Source of the DNA: Deltaproteobacteria bacterium
Lineage (GTDB): Bacteria; Acidobacteriota; Thermoanaerobaculia; Multivoradales; JAHZIX01
Assembly (NCBI GenBank): GCA_022601195.1
Contig: JAHZIX010000046.1
Span: 62,001-126,000 of the forward strand
Reading direction: 5' to 3'
Length of the DNA: 64,000 nucleotides
Made by a program: the position numbers and the translations under genes. Below the pieces are notes generated by a model. The model made no database searches. It had not been told where the DNA came from and worked only from the letters and a program-made list of their open reading frames with translations. This document shows positions 52,505-61,370 of this stretch, piece by piece. The first letter of the stretch is position 1, and the number at the start of each line of letters is the position of its first letter.

Positions 52505-53539
52505 ATGCTACGAATGCCTCTGATCACCGGTGCTTTGTCTGTCAGTTTCTTTGCCGTCGCTGCTGCTTCCAGCGGCGAATCCCTAACGGGGACCTGTGCT
52601 ACCCCGGAGCCTCTCCATAGAGCGGCGGTGGCGGCACCATTCCTGACCCCCAACTTATTTGGCGGCTCCGCAGCAGACTGTGGATTCGCAACCTCCAATC
52701 CTTCTGCGATCTACGACCCCAACTCTTTGCTGACGATTCCCGTCGTGGTTCACGTCATCATGGACTCCACCTGCACGGACGGCGCCCTCAGCGAGGCTTT
52801 GGTGGAGAGCCAGATCGAGATACTCAACGAGGATTTCTTGGCGCTGGCGGGGAGTCCCGGGGCGCCCGGGGTCGACGGCCAGATTCGCTTTGAGCTGGCG
52901 ACGGTGGACCCGGACGGGCAGGCGACCACAGGGATCACCGAAAGCTGCAACACTACCTGGTACAACGACGGCGGAGATTATTTCGAAACCTTGGCTTGGG
53001 ACCCGGCTCGGTACTTGAATCTCTACACCAACACGGCCAATGGAGCTCGCGGCTACGTGCCCTTCCTGCCAGCCCAAGGCAACGCCATGATCGGTAGCAA
53101 CGAGGATCGAGTGGTGGTCAACTGGCTAGCCTTCGGCCGAGACGGTGCCTTTCCTCCCCATGACCAGGGACGCACGGCGACCCATGAGGTGGGCCACTAC
53201 CTAGGTCTTTTCCACACCTACTTTGCCGGCTGTGGCGACCCTTCGGAACCGGGGTGCTACAGCACCGGTGATCTGTTGTGTGACACGCCTCCGAATGCGG
53301 AGTCTCACGACCTGTGTCCGGTGGGAATCACCAGTTGTGGCGGAGTCCCTGTTCCCATCGAGAACTACATGGAGCTCACCGATGACTTGTGTATGACGGG
53401 CTTTACTCTGGAGCAAGCCCGGCGTATGCGCTGCACTCTGGCCCACTATCGAACCGACCTGGCGCAGTCCGGTAGCGGCATCTTCGCTGACGGCTTCGAG
53501 TCCGGCGACGTCAGCGCCTGGACCGTTTCCGTTCCATAA
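52505..53539 (+). CDS. Secreted M43-type (pappalysin-like) metalloprotease with DGFESGD C-terminus
   Basis: A 344-residue exported zinc protease. The ATG before LRMPLITG has GGGAG upstream. Signal peptide ALSVSFFAVAAASSG. The pro-region contains IPVVVHVIMD, typical of the start of the M43 catalytic domain, followed by the zinc signature HEVGHYLGLFHT and a CxD-type loop with paired cysteines (GCGDPSEPGCYS, LLCDTP). A Met-turn NYMELTDDLCMTGF completes the metzincin pattern. It ends GIFADGFESGDVSAWTVSVP, the shared C-terminal tag. A palindromic repeat element lies 45 bases past the stop. Confidence 0.9.
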   Translation: MLRMPLITGALSVSFFAVAAASSGESLTGTCATPEPLHRAAVAAPFLTPNLFGGSAADCGFATSNPSAIYDPNSLLTIPVVVHVIMDSTCTDGALSEALVESQIEILNEDFLALAGSPGAPGVDGQIRFELATVDPDGQATTGITESCNTTWYNDGGDYFETLAWDPARYLNLYTNTANGARGYVPFLPAQGNAMIGSNEDRVVVNWLAFGRDGAFPPHDQGRTATHEVGHYLGLFHTYFAGCGDPSEPGCYSTGDLLCDTPPNAESHDLCPVGITSCGGVPVPIENYMELTDDLCMTGFTLEQARRMRCTLAHYRTDLAQSGSGIFADGFESGDVSAWTVSVP

Positions 53540-53584
53540 CAGAAAACACTCCATCGGCAGCGCTGTTCCGTGGTCCCACAACCG

Positions 53585-53660
53585 GTGTCAGGCATGCGTT
53601 CCATGCGTCCCTAAAGTACGAAGTGGTGTTTAAGCGCTGCACGGACTGCATGCCTGACAC
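53585..53660. repeat. REP-like palindromic element, copy 1 (76 bp)
   Basis: Ends are perfect inverted repeats GTGTCAGGCATGC and GCATGCCTGACAC; in this copy the arms extend to 16 bp by flanking CCG/CGG. The centre is less symmetrical. The same length, ends and inner TTCC/GGA spacing recur in copy 2. Confidence 0.85.
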
Positions 53661-53685
53661 CGGAGGGCTAAGGGAGGGTGTTTGG

Positions 53686-53793
53686 TCAGGGGGCGCACCG
53701 ACCGAGCCAGCAGCTCAATGGTTCCCAGTTCAGGAGCAGCTCACCGCAGTAAGGGCAGAGATTTTTGTTCTTCACCAGCTTTCTCCTGTCCAT
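53686..53793 (-). CDS. Possible 35-residue zinc-ribbon-like small protein
   Basis: An ATG-initiated frame reads MDRRKLVKNKNLCPYCGELL and ends SCWLGRCAP. Four cysteines occur, two as CPYC. No good ribosome binding site is present. It lies in the 53.54-53.98 kb gap between the metalloprotease and the permease, beside a REP-like element. It could be a decayed gene fragment instead. Confidence 0.3.
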   Translation of the reverse strand: MDRRKLVKNKNLCPYCGELLLNWEPLSCWLGRCAP

Positions 53794-53982
53794 TCGTTTC
53801 AGCTCGGTAAGAGGTCGAGCAACGCTACGGTCAGGGCAAGCTGGTCAAGGGGCTGTTGAGATATGACGGGCCGAGGTTTTTCTGAGCGGCAGGTGAGACA
53901 AGATCGAGTTGGCTTTCGAGGTAGGAGCTGACTTTTCGAGTCGACTTAAACCTGGGCGGTGAAGTTTTCGTAGGGGAGGAGT

Positions 53983-56439
53983 ATGAATACATGGCTGCTG
54001 GACTTTCGCCTGGCGTGGCGGTCGCTGCGTCGATCGCCCGTGTTCTCGTTGGTCGCCGTGGTGACCCTCGCTCTTGGGATCGGTTTCAATACGGCCCTTT
54101 TCTCCTTACTCCACAGCGTCTTGATCAATCCGCTGCCCTATCCGGAAGCGGATCGCCTGGCGATGATCTGGAACGAGCTAGGCGAAGGTGGTGCTCAGTC
54201 TTTGCCAGCGGTGTCGTCAGCGGATTTTCGCGACTACCAGGTGCTCAGTGAGACCTTCCAAGAATTCGCCGCCGCCTCCGGGAGTAATGCCGTTGGCCTC
54301 AACGGCATTCTCACGGGCGATGGCAGGCCGGAGAAAGTGGATCTCTCGCCGGTTACGGCGAATTTCTTTTCCCTCTTCGGGGTGAGCCCCGCTCTGGGCC
54401 GCCAATTCTCTGCAGAGGAGGAAGCATTCCAAGGACCGAAGGTTGCTGTTCTCAGTCACCAGCTCTGGCAGCGGCGTTATGGGAGTGACCCCGAGTTGTT
54501 GGGGAGCTCTATCGAGATAGATGGTCTGGCCCACGAAGTTGTAGGGATCTTGCCGGAGAGCTTCCGTCTGTTGTTGCCGGCGGAAGCATTTCTGCTCAAA
54601 CACTCTGATGTTTGGGTTCCTCTACAAGTGGATCCGAGCCGTCAGCGTCCTCGAAACTTCACTACTTTCAGTGTCTTCGGTCGCCTCAAGCCAGACGTGA
54701 GCTTCGAGGCGGCTCAACGAGAGATGAACGACATCGCTGCGCATCTGCGAGCGACCCACCCGGTGCATACCGCGTCCCATCTCAAAATCCGGGCCGTTCC
54801 TCTTCAGGAAGATATCGTCAAAGGAATTCGCCCAGCCTTGGTCGCGCTCATGGGGGCTGTGAGTTTCGTATTGCTCATCGTGTGCGCCAATGTCGGTTCC
54901 CTGCTCTTGGTGAGGGGGATTGGCCGCCAAAGAGAACTGAGCGTTCAAATGGCTCTTGGAGCGGGTTTCGGGCGCCTGATGCGGCGGTTGCTGGCGGAAA
55001 GTCTGCTGCTGGCGAGCCTGGGAGGTCTTTTGGCGGTAGGGGTAGCCAAGGCTGGTTTGGCAGCACTGCGTTCTCTGCCCTCAGCGGATCTTCCTCGGCT
55101 GGCGGAAGTTGAGATCGACGGTACGGTGCTCGCCTTTACTGCCGCTACGGCCTTCGTTACAGCGATCGTCTTTGGGCTTCTTCCGGCTTGGCAGGGAGCT
55201 AGAGCCGATGGGGCTGCTGCTTTCGGCTCTGGGAGTCGAGCTTCTAGCGGGCGAAGCCAAACCCGTCTTCGTTCGGCCCTCGTGATCGCCGAGGTCGGGA
55301 TCTGCTTGGTGTTGTTGATCGGAGTCGGCTCGATGATCCAGAGCTTTCGTTCTCTTCAGCAGGTGGAGCCGGGATTCAGGCCGCAGGGGGTTCTCACTTT
55401 TCGCGTCGAGCTTCCGAGGAGCGAATACCCTTCTTTTCGCGAGTGCGAGGCCTTTTTTGATCTATTGGAAGAGAGCCTTCTGGGCTTGCCGGGAGTCGAG
55501 GCTGTAGGCCGGGGCTCGAAGTTGCCATTGAGTGGCTCCGGGCCTCTACAGCCTTATGCCTACGACGAGGCAACAGCGCGAGCTTGGGAGAGCGTAACGG
55601 CTGACGGACGATGGATTTCGCCAGGATACTTCGATGCCATGGGCACTCGGGTCCTCTCCGGGCGCCCGCTCCAGGAGTCCGACCGAGAGAGGGCCAGAAA
55701 GGAGACTCTTCTTGTTATCGACGAGGTCGTAGCCCGCCGAGCGTTTCCCGACGGCAATGCGGTCGGCCAGCGTTTGCAGGTGGAACCGACTTCCTCGGAT
55801 AACCCCTTTGGAGAAGTCCTTGCTGTTGTGGAGCACGTTCGAAGTCATGACTTGGCTCGTCCCATGTGGGGCCAGATCTATCGTCCGGGTTGGGGTGGTA
55901 GGGGGATGACGCTGGTGGTCCGCACGACAGGCGACCCTGAGGTCCTGAAGAGGCCCGTTGATTTGCTCGTGCGCAGCCTGGATCCGGGCTTGCCGGTGAT
56001 CGACTCCAAGCTCATGACAACCTACGTGGACGAAGCTCTCGGTCCGGTGCGCTTCAGTCTACTCCTCATGAGCCTCTTCGGTGTCCTAGCGTTGATCCTC
56101 GTGACCATGGGCGTCTATGGCGTTGTCTCCTATGGCGTTGGGGCACGGCTGCGAGAATTTGCCATTCGGTTGGCCCTAGGAGAGGACCCCGGGCGACTCA
56201 GTCGAAGAGTTCTGGCCCAGGGAATGAAGTTGGTGCTCATCGCCTGTTTTCTGGGACTCGCTGCTTCGTGGTTTCTAGCTCGTTATCTGGATGACCTTCT
56301 CTTTCAGATGGATCCCAGGGATCCCCTCACCATGGCTGGCGGCGCTTTGCTCCTTTTCGCCGTCGCCCTATTGGCGTCCTACCTCCCAGCGCGCCGAGCC
56401 GGCCGGGTGGAGCCGGCATCGCTGCTTCAACAGGAGTAG
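53983..56439 (+). CDS. ADOP-family ABC-transporter-type permease (MacB/FtsX fold)
   Basis: An 818-residue membrane protein with GGAGG just before its ATG. The N-terminal WRSLRRSPVFSLVAVVTLALGIGFNTALFSLLHSVL, a periplasmic MacB core domain, three helices (VALMGAVSFVLLIVCANVGSLLLVRG), then a second similar half with the same order and a final three-helix FtsX segment (LLMSLFGVLALILVTMGVYGVVSYGVGAR) make up the duplicated permease. This is the acidobacterial duplicated orphan permease (ADOP) family. The usual ATPase gene is absent nearby, as is normal for this family. It may export or extract lipids, peptides or lipoproteins; the substrate is unknown. Confidence 0.92.
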   Translation: MNTWLLDFRLAWRSLRRSPVFSLVAVVTLALGIGFNTALFSLLHSVLINPLPYPEADRLAMIWNELGEGGAQSLPAVSSADFRDYQVLSETFQEFAAASGSNAVGLNGILTGDGRPEKVDLSPVTANFFSLFGVSPALGRQFSAEEEAFQGPKVAVLSHQLWQRRYGSDPELLGSSIEIDGLAHEVVGILPESFRLLLPAEAFLLKHSDVWVPLQVDPSRQRPRNFTTFSVFGRLKPDVSFEAAQREMNDIAAHLRATHPVHTASHLKIRAVPLQEDIVKGIRPALVALMGAVSFVLLIVCANVGSLLLVRGIGRQRELSVQMALGAGFGRLMRRLLAESLLLASLGGLLAVGVAKAGLAALRSLPSADLPRLAEVEIDGTVLAFTAATAFVTAIVFGLLPAWQGARADGAAAFGSGSRASSGRSQTRLRSALVIAEVGICLVLLIGVGSMIQSFRSLQQVEPGFRPQGVLTFRVELPRSEYPSFRECEAFFDLLEESLLGLPGVEAVGRGSKLPLSGSGPLQPYAYDEATARAWESVTADGRWISPGYFDAMGTRVLSGRPLQESDRERARKETLLVIDEVVARRAFPDGNAVGQRLQVEPTSSDNPFGEVLAVVEHVRSHDLARPMWGQIYRPGWGGRGMTLVVRTTGDPEVLKRPVDLLVRSLDPGLPVIDSKLMTTYVDEALGPVRFSLLLMSLFGVLALILVTMGVYGVVSYGVGARLREFAIRLALGEDPGRLSRRVLAQGMKLVLIACFLGLAASWFLARYLDDLLFQMDPRDPLTMAGGALLLFAVALLASYLPARRAGRVEPASLLQQE

Positions 56440-56498
56440 GGAGCGCCACACCGCGCGAGGAGAAGGCGAAGCTGCCGGCCGACTCACCCCTCCAGCGG

Positions 56499-56574
56499 GT
56501 GTCAGGCATGCGTTCCGTGCAGTCCTTAGATGTGAGGCCTTATTTAAGCCGTGCACGGAGTGCATGCCTGACAC
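56499..56574. repeat. REP-like palindromic element, copy 2 (76 bp)
   Basis: Same 13-base ends as copy 1 (GTGTCAGGCATGC/GCATGCCTGACAC) and the same total length. With two mismatches the arms extend through GTTCCGTGCA. It lies in the 160-base gap between the permease stop and the stop of the convergent gene, where it could also act as a hairpin. Confidence 0.85.
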
Positions 56575-56599
56575 TCCATTGGTTGGTGGTGGTGAGGAT

Positions 56600-57982
56600 C
56601 TACGGGATCTGGTCTGACCAAGAGGATGTGTCTCCGGATTCGAAGCCGTCGGCGAAGATGGCAGTGGGGTCGCCGAGACCTTCGATAGAGAAGCATTTGT
56701 AGCTGGTGCCGGTACCGTTGGGAAGGGAGCCGTCTCCTACGTTGACGTCGCGCCAGGCAACGGTGAACTGGGGGCGGCCCTGGCTGTCGGACTCAGGAAG
56801 AAATCGCACGGCTGGTTTGTCTTGAACTCCATCTGTTTCCGTATTGACCTGGATTTCTCCTCCGATGGGATTCCCATCGGCACCGTAGACCTGGGCCATG
56901 ACATCTAACTCGTTGCCCTGAACTCCAGGTTCGCTAGTCCAAGAGACAACGGTTAATCCATCCGGCCCAACAGCGACGGCAGGTTGGCCTTGGGCGTTGG
57001 CGGTGGTGGTGTTGACAACGAATTCGGGGCCAAGCTCGTTGCCATCGGCATCGAACCGGCGTCCTAGTATGTCCGCTGGGTTCCCTGGGACTGCACTGAG
57101 ATTCTCCCAGACAACTATAGAAATACCAGTTTGGGGGTCTGCAGCCACTTTGGGATTGAAGTTGGCAAAGCCCGGTGTCGTGCTTATCGAGAACTCGGGC
57201 ATCACCACCGGTGTCGGTCCGCTCACGTCAACGATGTTCCCGCGGATGTGGTCGAAGTCTGAAGTAGGGACCATAAACAGGTCGCCAGCTGGATCGAGGA
57301 GGGCGACATCCGGGTAGGCGTGGCCGTCGTCGGATACGGGAATAACTCCGCCGATGGGCAAGCCGGTGAGGCCATCGAAGCGCTGTGCCCGGACTCGGGT
57401 GGGCTGACCCTGGGTGAGCTCGGTGTACGCCACGGTAACTCGGCCTTCCCGGTCTGTGGCGACGCCGAGATCGTTGATGGCCGGGTCCGGGAAGCCGACG
57501 AGGTTGGGGATGGCTGGGGTGCTCAACTCCTGGCCGACCTCGTTGAAGACCTTGACGTCGATGCGCATGGAGTTGGCAGCTAGATCATCGCTGGCAAAAG
57601 CGAAGGCGACGAAGTCTCCGTCGTCGGCGGCATTGCGAGACCAGGAGCTTCTCGGCGGTAGCCGGGTAACGCTGGTGAATAGAGCTGGGGTCGTTCCGAG
57701 GGCCACCGGATTCGAGTCGTTGTGGATCTCATCGGTAGAGAAGCTAAATTCTGGCGGCCCGGGAGGCGCTCCCCCGAGGAAGACCAGCCCGCCAAAGAGA
57801 ATATCTCCCGGCTGGCCTCGGATGCTCTCGAAGCTGATTCCCGTGATGTTGTCATTGCCGGCATCCAGCACTTCCCCAATCTGTCCTTCGGCCGTTGGAA
57901 CGACGGTTGGTCCGGCAGTGATTTGTAGCGGAACCCAGCAATAGGCGATCGAGGTGAGGACGAGGCATACCTTCCGTTTCAT
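56600..57982 (-). CDS. Secreted repeat protein with DGFESGD C-terminus
   Basis: A 460-residue exported protein; MKRKVCLVLTS is preceded by AAAGGAG seven bases upstream. Signal peptide to about ITAGP. Beta-propeller-like repeats follow: RVTVAYTELTQGQPTRVRAQRFDGLTGLPIGG, ISIVVWENL and ILGRRFDADGNELGPEFVVN, TVVSWTSEPG and VMAQVYGADGNPIGGEIQVN. This resembles the many secreted proteins that bear repeated QRFDxxGxxxG motifs. It ends AIFADGFESGDTSSWSDQIP, the tag shared with two other proteins here. No enzymatic motif is recognised. Confidence 0.75.
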   Translation of the reverse strand: MKRKVCLVLTSIAYCWVPLQITAGPTVVPTAEGQIGEVLDAGNDNITGISFESIRGQPGDILFGGLVFLGGAPPGPPEFSFSTDEIHNDSNPVALGTTPALFTSVTRLPPRSSWSRNAADDGDFVAFAFASDDLAANSMRIDVKVFNEVGQELSTPAIPNLVGFPDPAINDLGVATDREGRVTVAYTELTQGQPTRVRAQRFDGLTGLPIGGVIPVSDDGHAYPDVALLDPAGDLFMVPTSDFDHIRGNIVDVSGPTPVVMPEFSISTTPGFANFNPKVAADPQTGISIVVWENLSAVPGNPADILGRRFDADGNELGPEFVVNTTTANAQGQPAVAVGPDGLTVVSWTSEPGVQGNELDVMAQVYGADGNPIGGEIQVNTETDGVQDKPAVRFLPESDSQGRPQFTVAWRDVNVGDGSLPNGTGTSYKCFSIEGLGDPTAIFADGFESGDTSSWSDQIP

Positions 57983-58293
57983 CAGCTTTCTCCTTTGAAC
58001 ACATTCGGCCTTTGGACAGATTCGGCCTTTCGAGACGTTTGGATCTGGCTCCTGGAGATAGAGCAATGCCAATGCCATCGAAAAGTCACTCATCGAAGCC
58101 AAATTTGAGACAGCGGGGCAGGGGAATGAGATGTGAGTGAGACAGCTTGAGAATTTGAAGCCGCGCCTTGGTTGCTTTCGCAACTGCAGAGGAAAGGCAA
58201 TTTTCTCGAGGCTTCATGGCAGGAAGGGAGGATGGATTTCGAGTAAGAGAGTAGGAAAGGAGAGGATCTCCCCTTCGGTGATCCACCGCGAGC

Positions 58294-59580
58294 ATGTTGA
58301 GATTTCCAATGTCGGCGGTCCGTCAGGAGGGAGGGCCTCGTAGATCTTTGGCAGGAGCGCCTTCCCAGGGAGCCAAACTCATTTGGGATCTGCTACTGCT
58401 AGAGAGGGTACGCCCCTCCTTTTGGGCCGACTGGGCGATTCAGTTGAAGGGTGGGCTACAGAGAGAGTCGCAGGAAAAGGGCGATGAAGAGAGGCTGCAG
58501 ACTTGTTCGGACCTCGAGCATATCGAGTTGCCGGAAAGGTCGCCCTGGGTGGTGGATCCAGTGATCAGTAAGATGTTCAGTCGGCGCTACGAACCGCGGC
58601 ACCAGACCTATTTCAAAAACATGGCGGCATGGGCCCACTATTCCCTGAGACCGGTTTCCGAACGCCGAGCTAGGGCACTGTGGGCCTGGAGTGCCGCGGT
58701 CATTTTTGTGACAGATCTCATCGACGGCTGGGACTTGCCGACGATGGGGCTCGTTGCGGATCTTCCGAATCTTCCGGACCTCCTAGAAGCCCGAACACTT
58801 GGAGTAGACGCTTTGGTCGCCGGTGTCCCGGAGCTAGGCACTTTGCTCGACTCCCGGAGGGCGTTGATGATGGCCATCGAGCGTGACAACGAGGTGTTTC
58901 GTTTGCCCCAGTGCGAGGCCTCTCCCCAGCTGTGGGATGCGGTTCGGATCGTGCGGCGAGCTAGCAATCTTTGTTTCGGTCTCAGGCCTACAGAGACCTG
59001 GTGGGAAGACTATCGACGAGAGATGGGGCATTTCGTCCACAGTCGTCTCGCTGAGCTGATCCTGAGGCGGTGTGGAGTCAAAGGCAACGCCAACCCGGAA
59101 GCTGATCTGGAGTGCTGCCTACGCTCTCGGGCGATGGACCTAGGCTGTCCTGCGGCAACGATCGTGACGGGGTTGTCCCAAGGGGATCATCCCACTTGGA
59201 GCTCCGGAATCACTCGGGCCTTGGCCGAGGTCCAAGCGCTCTCGTGGCTCCATAGGATCGCCGTTACGGATCTCTACTCCTACTATTGGCAAAGGGGCGA
59301 AGGTCGGGGAAATCTCTTGCAGACGGTGATGACTCTGGCCCCCAAGGGCACTCCCCCAACCCTTGGCCAAGGAGTGGACTGCGTCGTGCGCTTTGGAAAT
59401 CGCCTTTGGGAGGAATTCAAGAGGCAAGCTCACCAGTTGGAGACTTCCCCGGAAGGGAGGCGGTCGCCGGGCCTCCGAGGTCATCTCCGCGAGCTGGGCA
59501 ACACCATGATGGGGAACCTGGACTTCACCCGAAGAGAGGGGACTCTGTTTCAGGATCCAGCTAAGCTGGACACCCTTTGA
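58294..59580 (+). CDS. Terpene-synthase-like protein with degenerate metal motifs
   Basis: Up to 428 residues; the start is uncertain because no ribosome binding site fits the first ATG. The layout matches bacterial class I terpene synthases. A helix with VIFVTDLIDGWD sits where family members have FxFDDxxDE, giving T140-D-L-I-D144 instead of DDxxD. The RLAELILRRCG and LRSRAMDLG helices follow in the usual order. The NSE motif (normally NDxxSxxKE) is TDLYSYYWQ (325-333). The family ending GNLDFTRREG corresponds to the usual RGNLDWSxxT. Loss of several metal ligands makes a normal cyclase reaction doubtful; it may have another activity or be a non-catalytic relative. Confidence 0.6.
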   Translation: MLRFPMSAVRQEGGPRRSLAGAPSQGAKLIWDLLLLERVRPSFWADWAIQLKGGLQRESQEKGDEERLQTCSDLEHIELPERSPWVVDPVISKMFSRRYEPRHQTYFKNMAAWAHYSLRPVSERRARALWAWSAAVIFVTDLIDGWDLPTMGLVADLPNLPDLLEARTLGVDALVAGVPELGTLLDSRRALMMAIERDNEVFRLPQCEASPQLWDAVRIVRRASNLCFGLRPTETWWEDYRREMGHFVHSRLAELILRRCGVKGNANPEADLECCLRSRAMDLGCPAATIVTGLSQGDHPTWSSGITRALAEVQALSWLHRIAVTDLYSYYWQRGEGRGNLLQTVMTLAPKGTPPTLGQGVDCVVRFGNRLWEEFKRQAHQLETSPEGRRSPGLRGHLRELGNTMMGNLDFTRREGTLFQDPAKLDTL

Positions 59581-59710
59581 GGCCCAGGGATGATTGATCA
59601 CACAACGCTACCCCGCCCCCTCGAGACTTCGTCAGCCGGAGAAGACCTCGTCGGCGATGTGGGGCTCGGCTGCTGCTGAATTCCAAAGAGGGTCTTCTAC
59701 GCCTTCCTGA

Positions 59711-61003
59711 TCAGCGATCAGAGGCGGCGTGGAGATAATCCAGGATCACTTGGCTCATGGCCCGCATGCCCACCGGTACGGCGCCGTCGTCAGCGGTGAA
59801 AGTGGGGGTGTGATGCCCTCCGGAAGTGGTCCCAGGACGCACTGCCCCGAGACGAAAGTAGAAGCCGGGAACCTCATTGGCAAAATAGGCGAAGTCCTCT
59901 CCTCCCATGGTCGGGGGAAGGACTCGGATGTTGTCTTTCCCAACGACGCGACTCAAGGTGGGCATCATTTGCTCGGTGAGAGCTGGATCGTTGATGGTCG
60001 CTGGAGTGCCCCGTTGGTAGTCGAGGTCGAACCGTCCGCCCCCGGCTTGGGTGATTCCGTTGAGAATCTCCTCCATACGTCGTTCGACCGTGTCGCGAAC
60101 CTCAGGGTTGTAGGTTCGGACCGTCCCTTCCAGATGTACGGTGGCCGGAATGATATTGAACCGGGTTCCTCCTCGGACGATGCCGACGGTCACCACGCTC
60201 GGCTCCAGGGGATCTAGATTGCGCGAGCGAATCGTCTGTAGCGCCATGATCGCTTGAGCAGACATCACCACTGGATCAACTCCTTGATGGGGCGCAGCGC
60301 CGTGGGATTGGGCGCCGTGGATATCGATGAGGAAGTGGTCCACCGCGGCAAAGGCCGGGCCGGAGGTATATCCCAAGGTGCCCACTTCTAGGCTGGAGAG
60401 GGCATGGAGACCGAAGACAGCCTCTGGCCGAATGGCAAAGGCGCCCTCTTCCAACATCAAGTCGGCGCCCCCTTCTTCTCCGGGAGGAGGACCTTCTTCG
60501 GCAGGCTGAAATAGAAAAACGACCCTGCCGGGCAAGTCTTTCTTCATGGAGGCGAGCACCGAGGCGACCCCCAACTGAACCGAGGTATGAATGTCATGAC
60601 CGCAGGCATGGCTGACTCCGGTGTCCTGGCCCAGATATTCCGTGCGAACGGTGGACTTGAAGGGAAGCTCTGTTGCTTCGGTGACCGGCAAGGCGTCCAT
60701 ATCCGCTCTCACCGCTACCGTGGGACCCGGTTTTCCTCCCTCCAGCACCGCCACCACGCCGGTATGGGCGACACCGGTTCGGATGTCCTCAAAGCCGAGT
60801 TTCTCCAGATGTCGTACGACCAGCTTAGCGGTCTCGAACTCCCGATTACCGAGCTCCGGATACTGATGGATGTGGTGCCGTAATTCGATGATCTCCGGCG
60901 CGAGCCGGTCCACCTCTTTTTGAATCTGCTCCAGAGAAGAACCCCACAGAGAGGCTGAAGCAAAAGTGGACAAGCAGAAAAAGACAAGGGAAATTCGACT
61001 CAT
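59711..61003 (-). CDS. Exported M20 family amidohydrolase
   Basis: A 430-residue protein with GGAGG seven bases before the ATG and a signal peptide (SLVFFCLSTFASASLWGS). The M20D (IAA-amino-acid hydrolase/hippuricase) pattern is complete: RADMDALPV, SHACGHDIHTSVQLG, FLFQPAEEG, DIHGAQSHGAAPHQGVDPV, and ILPPTMGGEDFAYFANEVPG. These enzymes use two zinc or manganese ions to cleave N-acyl amino acids. An exported version would act in the periplasm on external N-acyl amino acids or peptides. It converges with the terpene-synthase-like gene. Confidence 0.93.
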   Translation of the reverse strand: MSRISLVFFCLSTFASASLWGSSLEQIQKEVDRLAPEIIELRHHIHQYPELGNREFETAKLVVRHLEKLGFEDIRTGVAHTGVVAVLEGGKPGPTVAVRADMDALPVTEATELPFKSTVRTEYLGQDTGVSHACGHDIHTSVQLGVASVLASMKKDLPGRVVFLFQPAEEGPPPGEEGGADLMLEEGAFAIRPEAVFGLHALSSLEVGTLGYTSGPAFAAVDHFLIDIHGAQSHGAAPHQGVDPVVMSAQAIMALQTIRSRNLDPLEPSVVTVGIVRGGTRFNIIPATVHLEGTVRTYNPEVRDTVERRMEEILNGITQAGGGRFDLDYQRGTPATINDPALTEQMMPTLSRVVGKDNIRVLPPTMGGEDFAYFANEVPGFYFRLGAVRPGTTSGGHHTPTFTADDGAVPVGMRAMSQVILDYLHAASDR

Positions 61004-61060
61004 GGCAGCTCCTCCAGAGATGGGTTACGAATCGCGATCATAGCCGAGGAAGCATGGCGG

Positions 61061-61105
61061 GTGTCGGGCATGCGTTCCATGCAGTCCTGAAATACGCTTC
61101 GATGT
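61061..61105. repeat. REP-like element, copy 3 (one arm only)
   Basis: GTGTCGGGCATGCGTTCC followed by ATGCAGTCC and an A-rich centre like copies 1 and 2, but the second arm is missing. One base differs in the end motif (GTGTCGG). It lies just upstream of the M20 gene in the 61.0-61.37 kb gap, in which no gene was recognised. Confidence 0.65.
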
Positions 61106-61370
61106 CAGGGAGGAGCTTCCTTTGAGGATGAACCCCTGGTGGAGGACGGCGGGCTTCTTGGACCTTGGCTGGTGACCTTCGAAGAGGGGAGCCTGCGACC
61201 GGGGAGGGAGGACGACCGCACACCGCTGGGAAGACCTCTGAGCGGTTTGCTTCCTTCTGACGCTCGACAGGGAGCGTGGAGGATTGGGTTCCGAGGACTG
61301 GGCCGCTGATTGGAAAGAGATAGCAGCCGATTGGTGAGCTTCGAAGGGACACCGCGGTAGAGTGCTAGAT

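Noticed and set aside
58294..59580. Ordinary terpene cyclase
   Set aside because: Both metal-binding motifs are altered, so a standard cyclase call would overstate the evidence.
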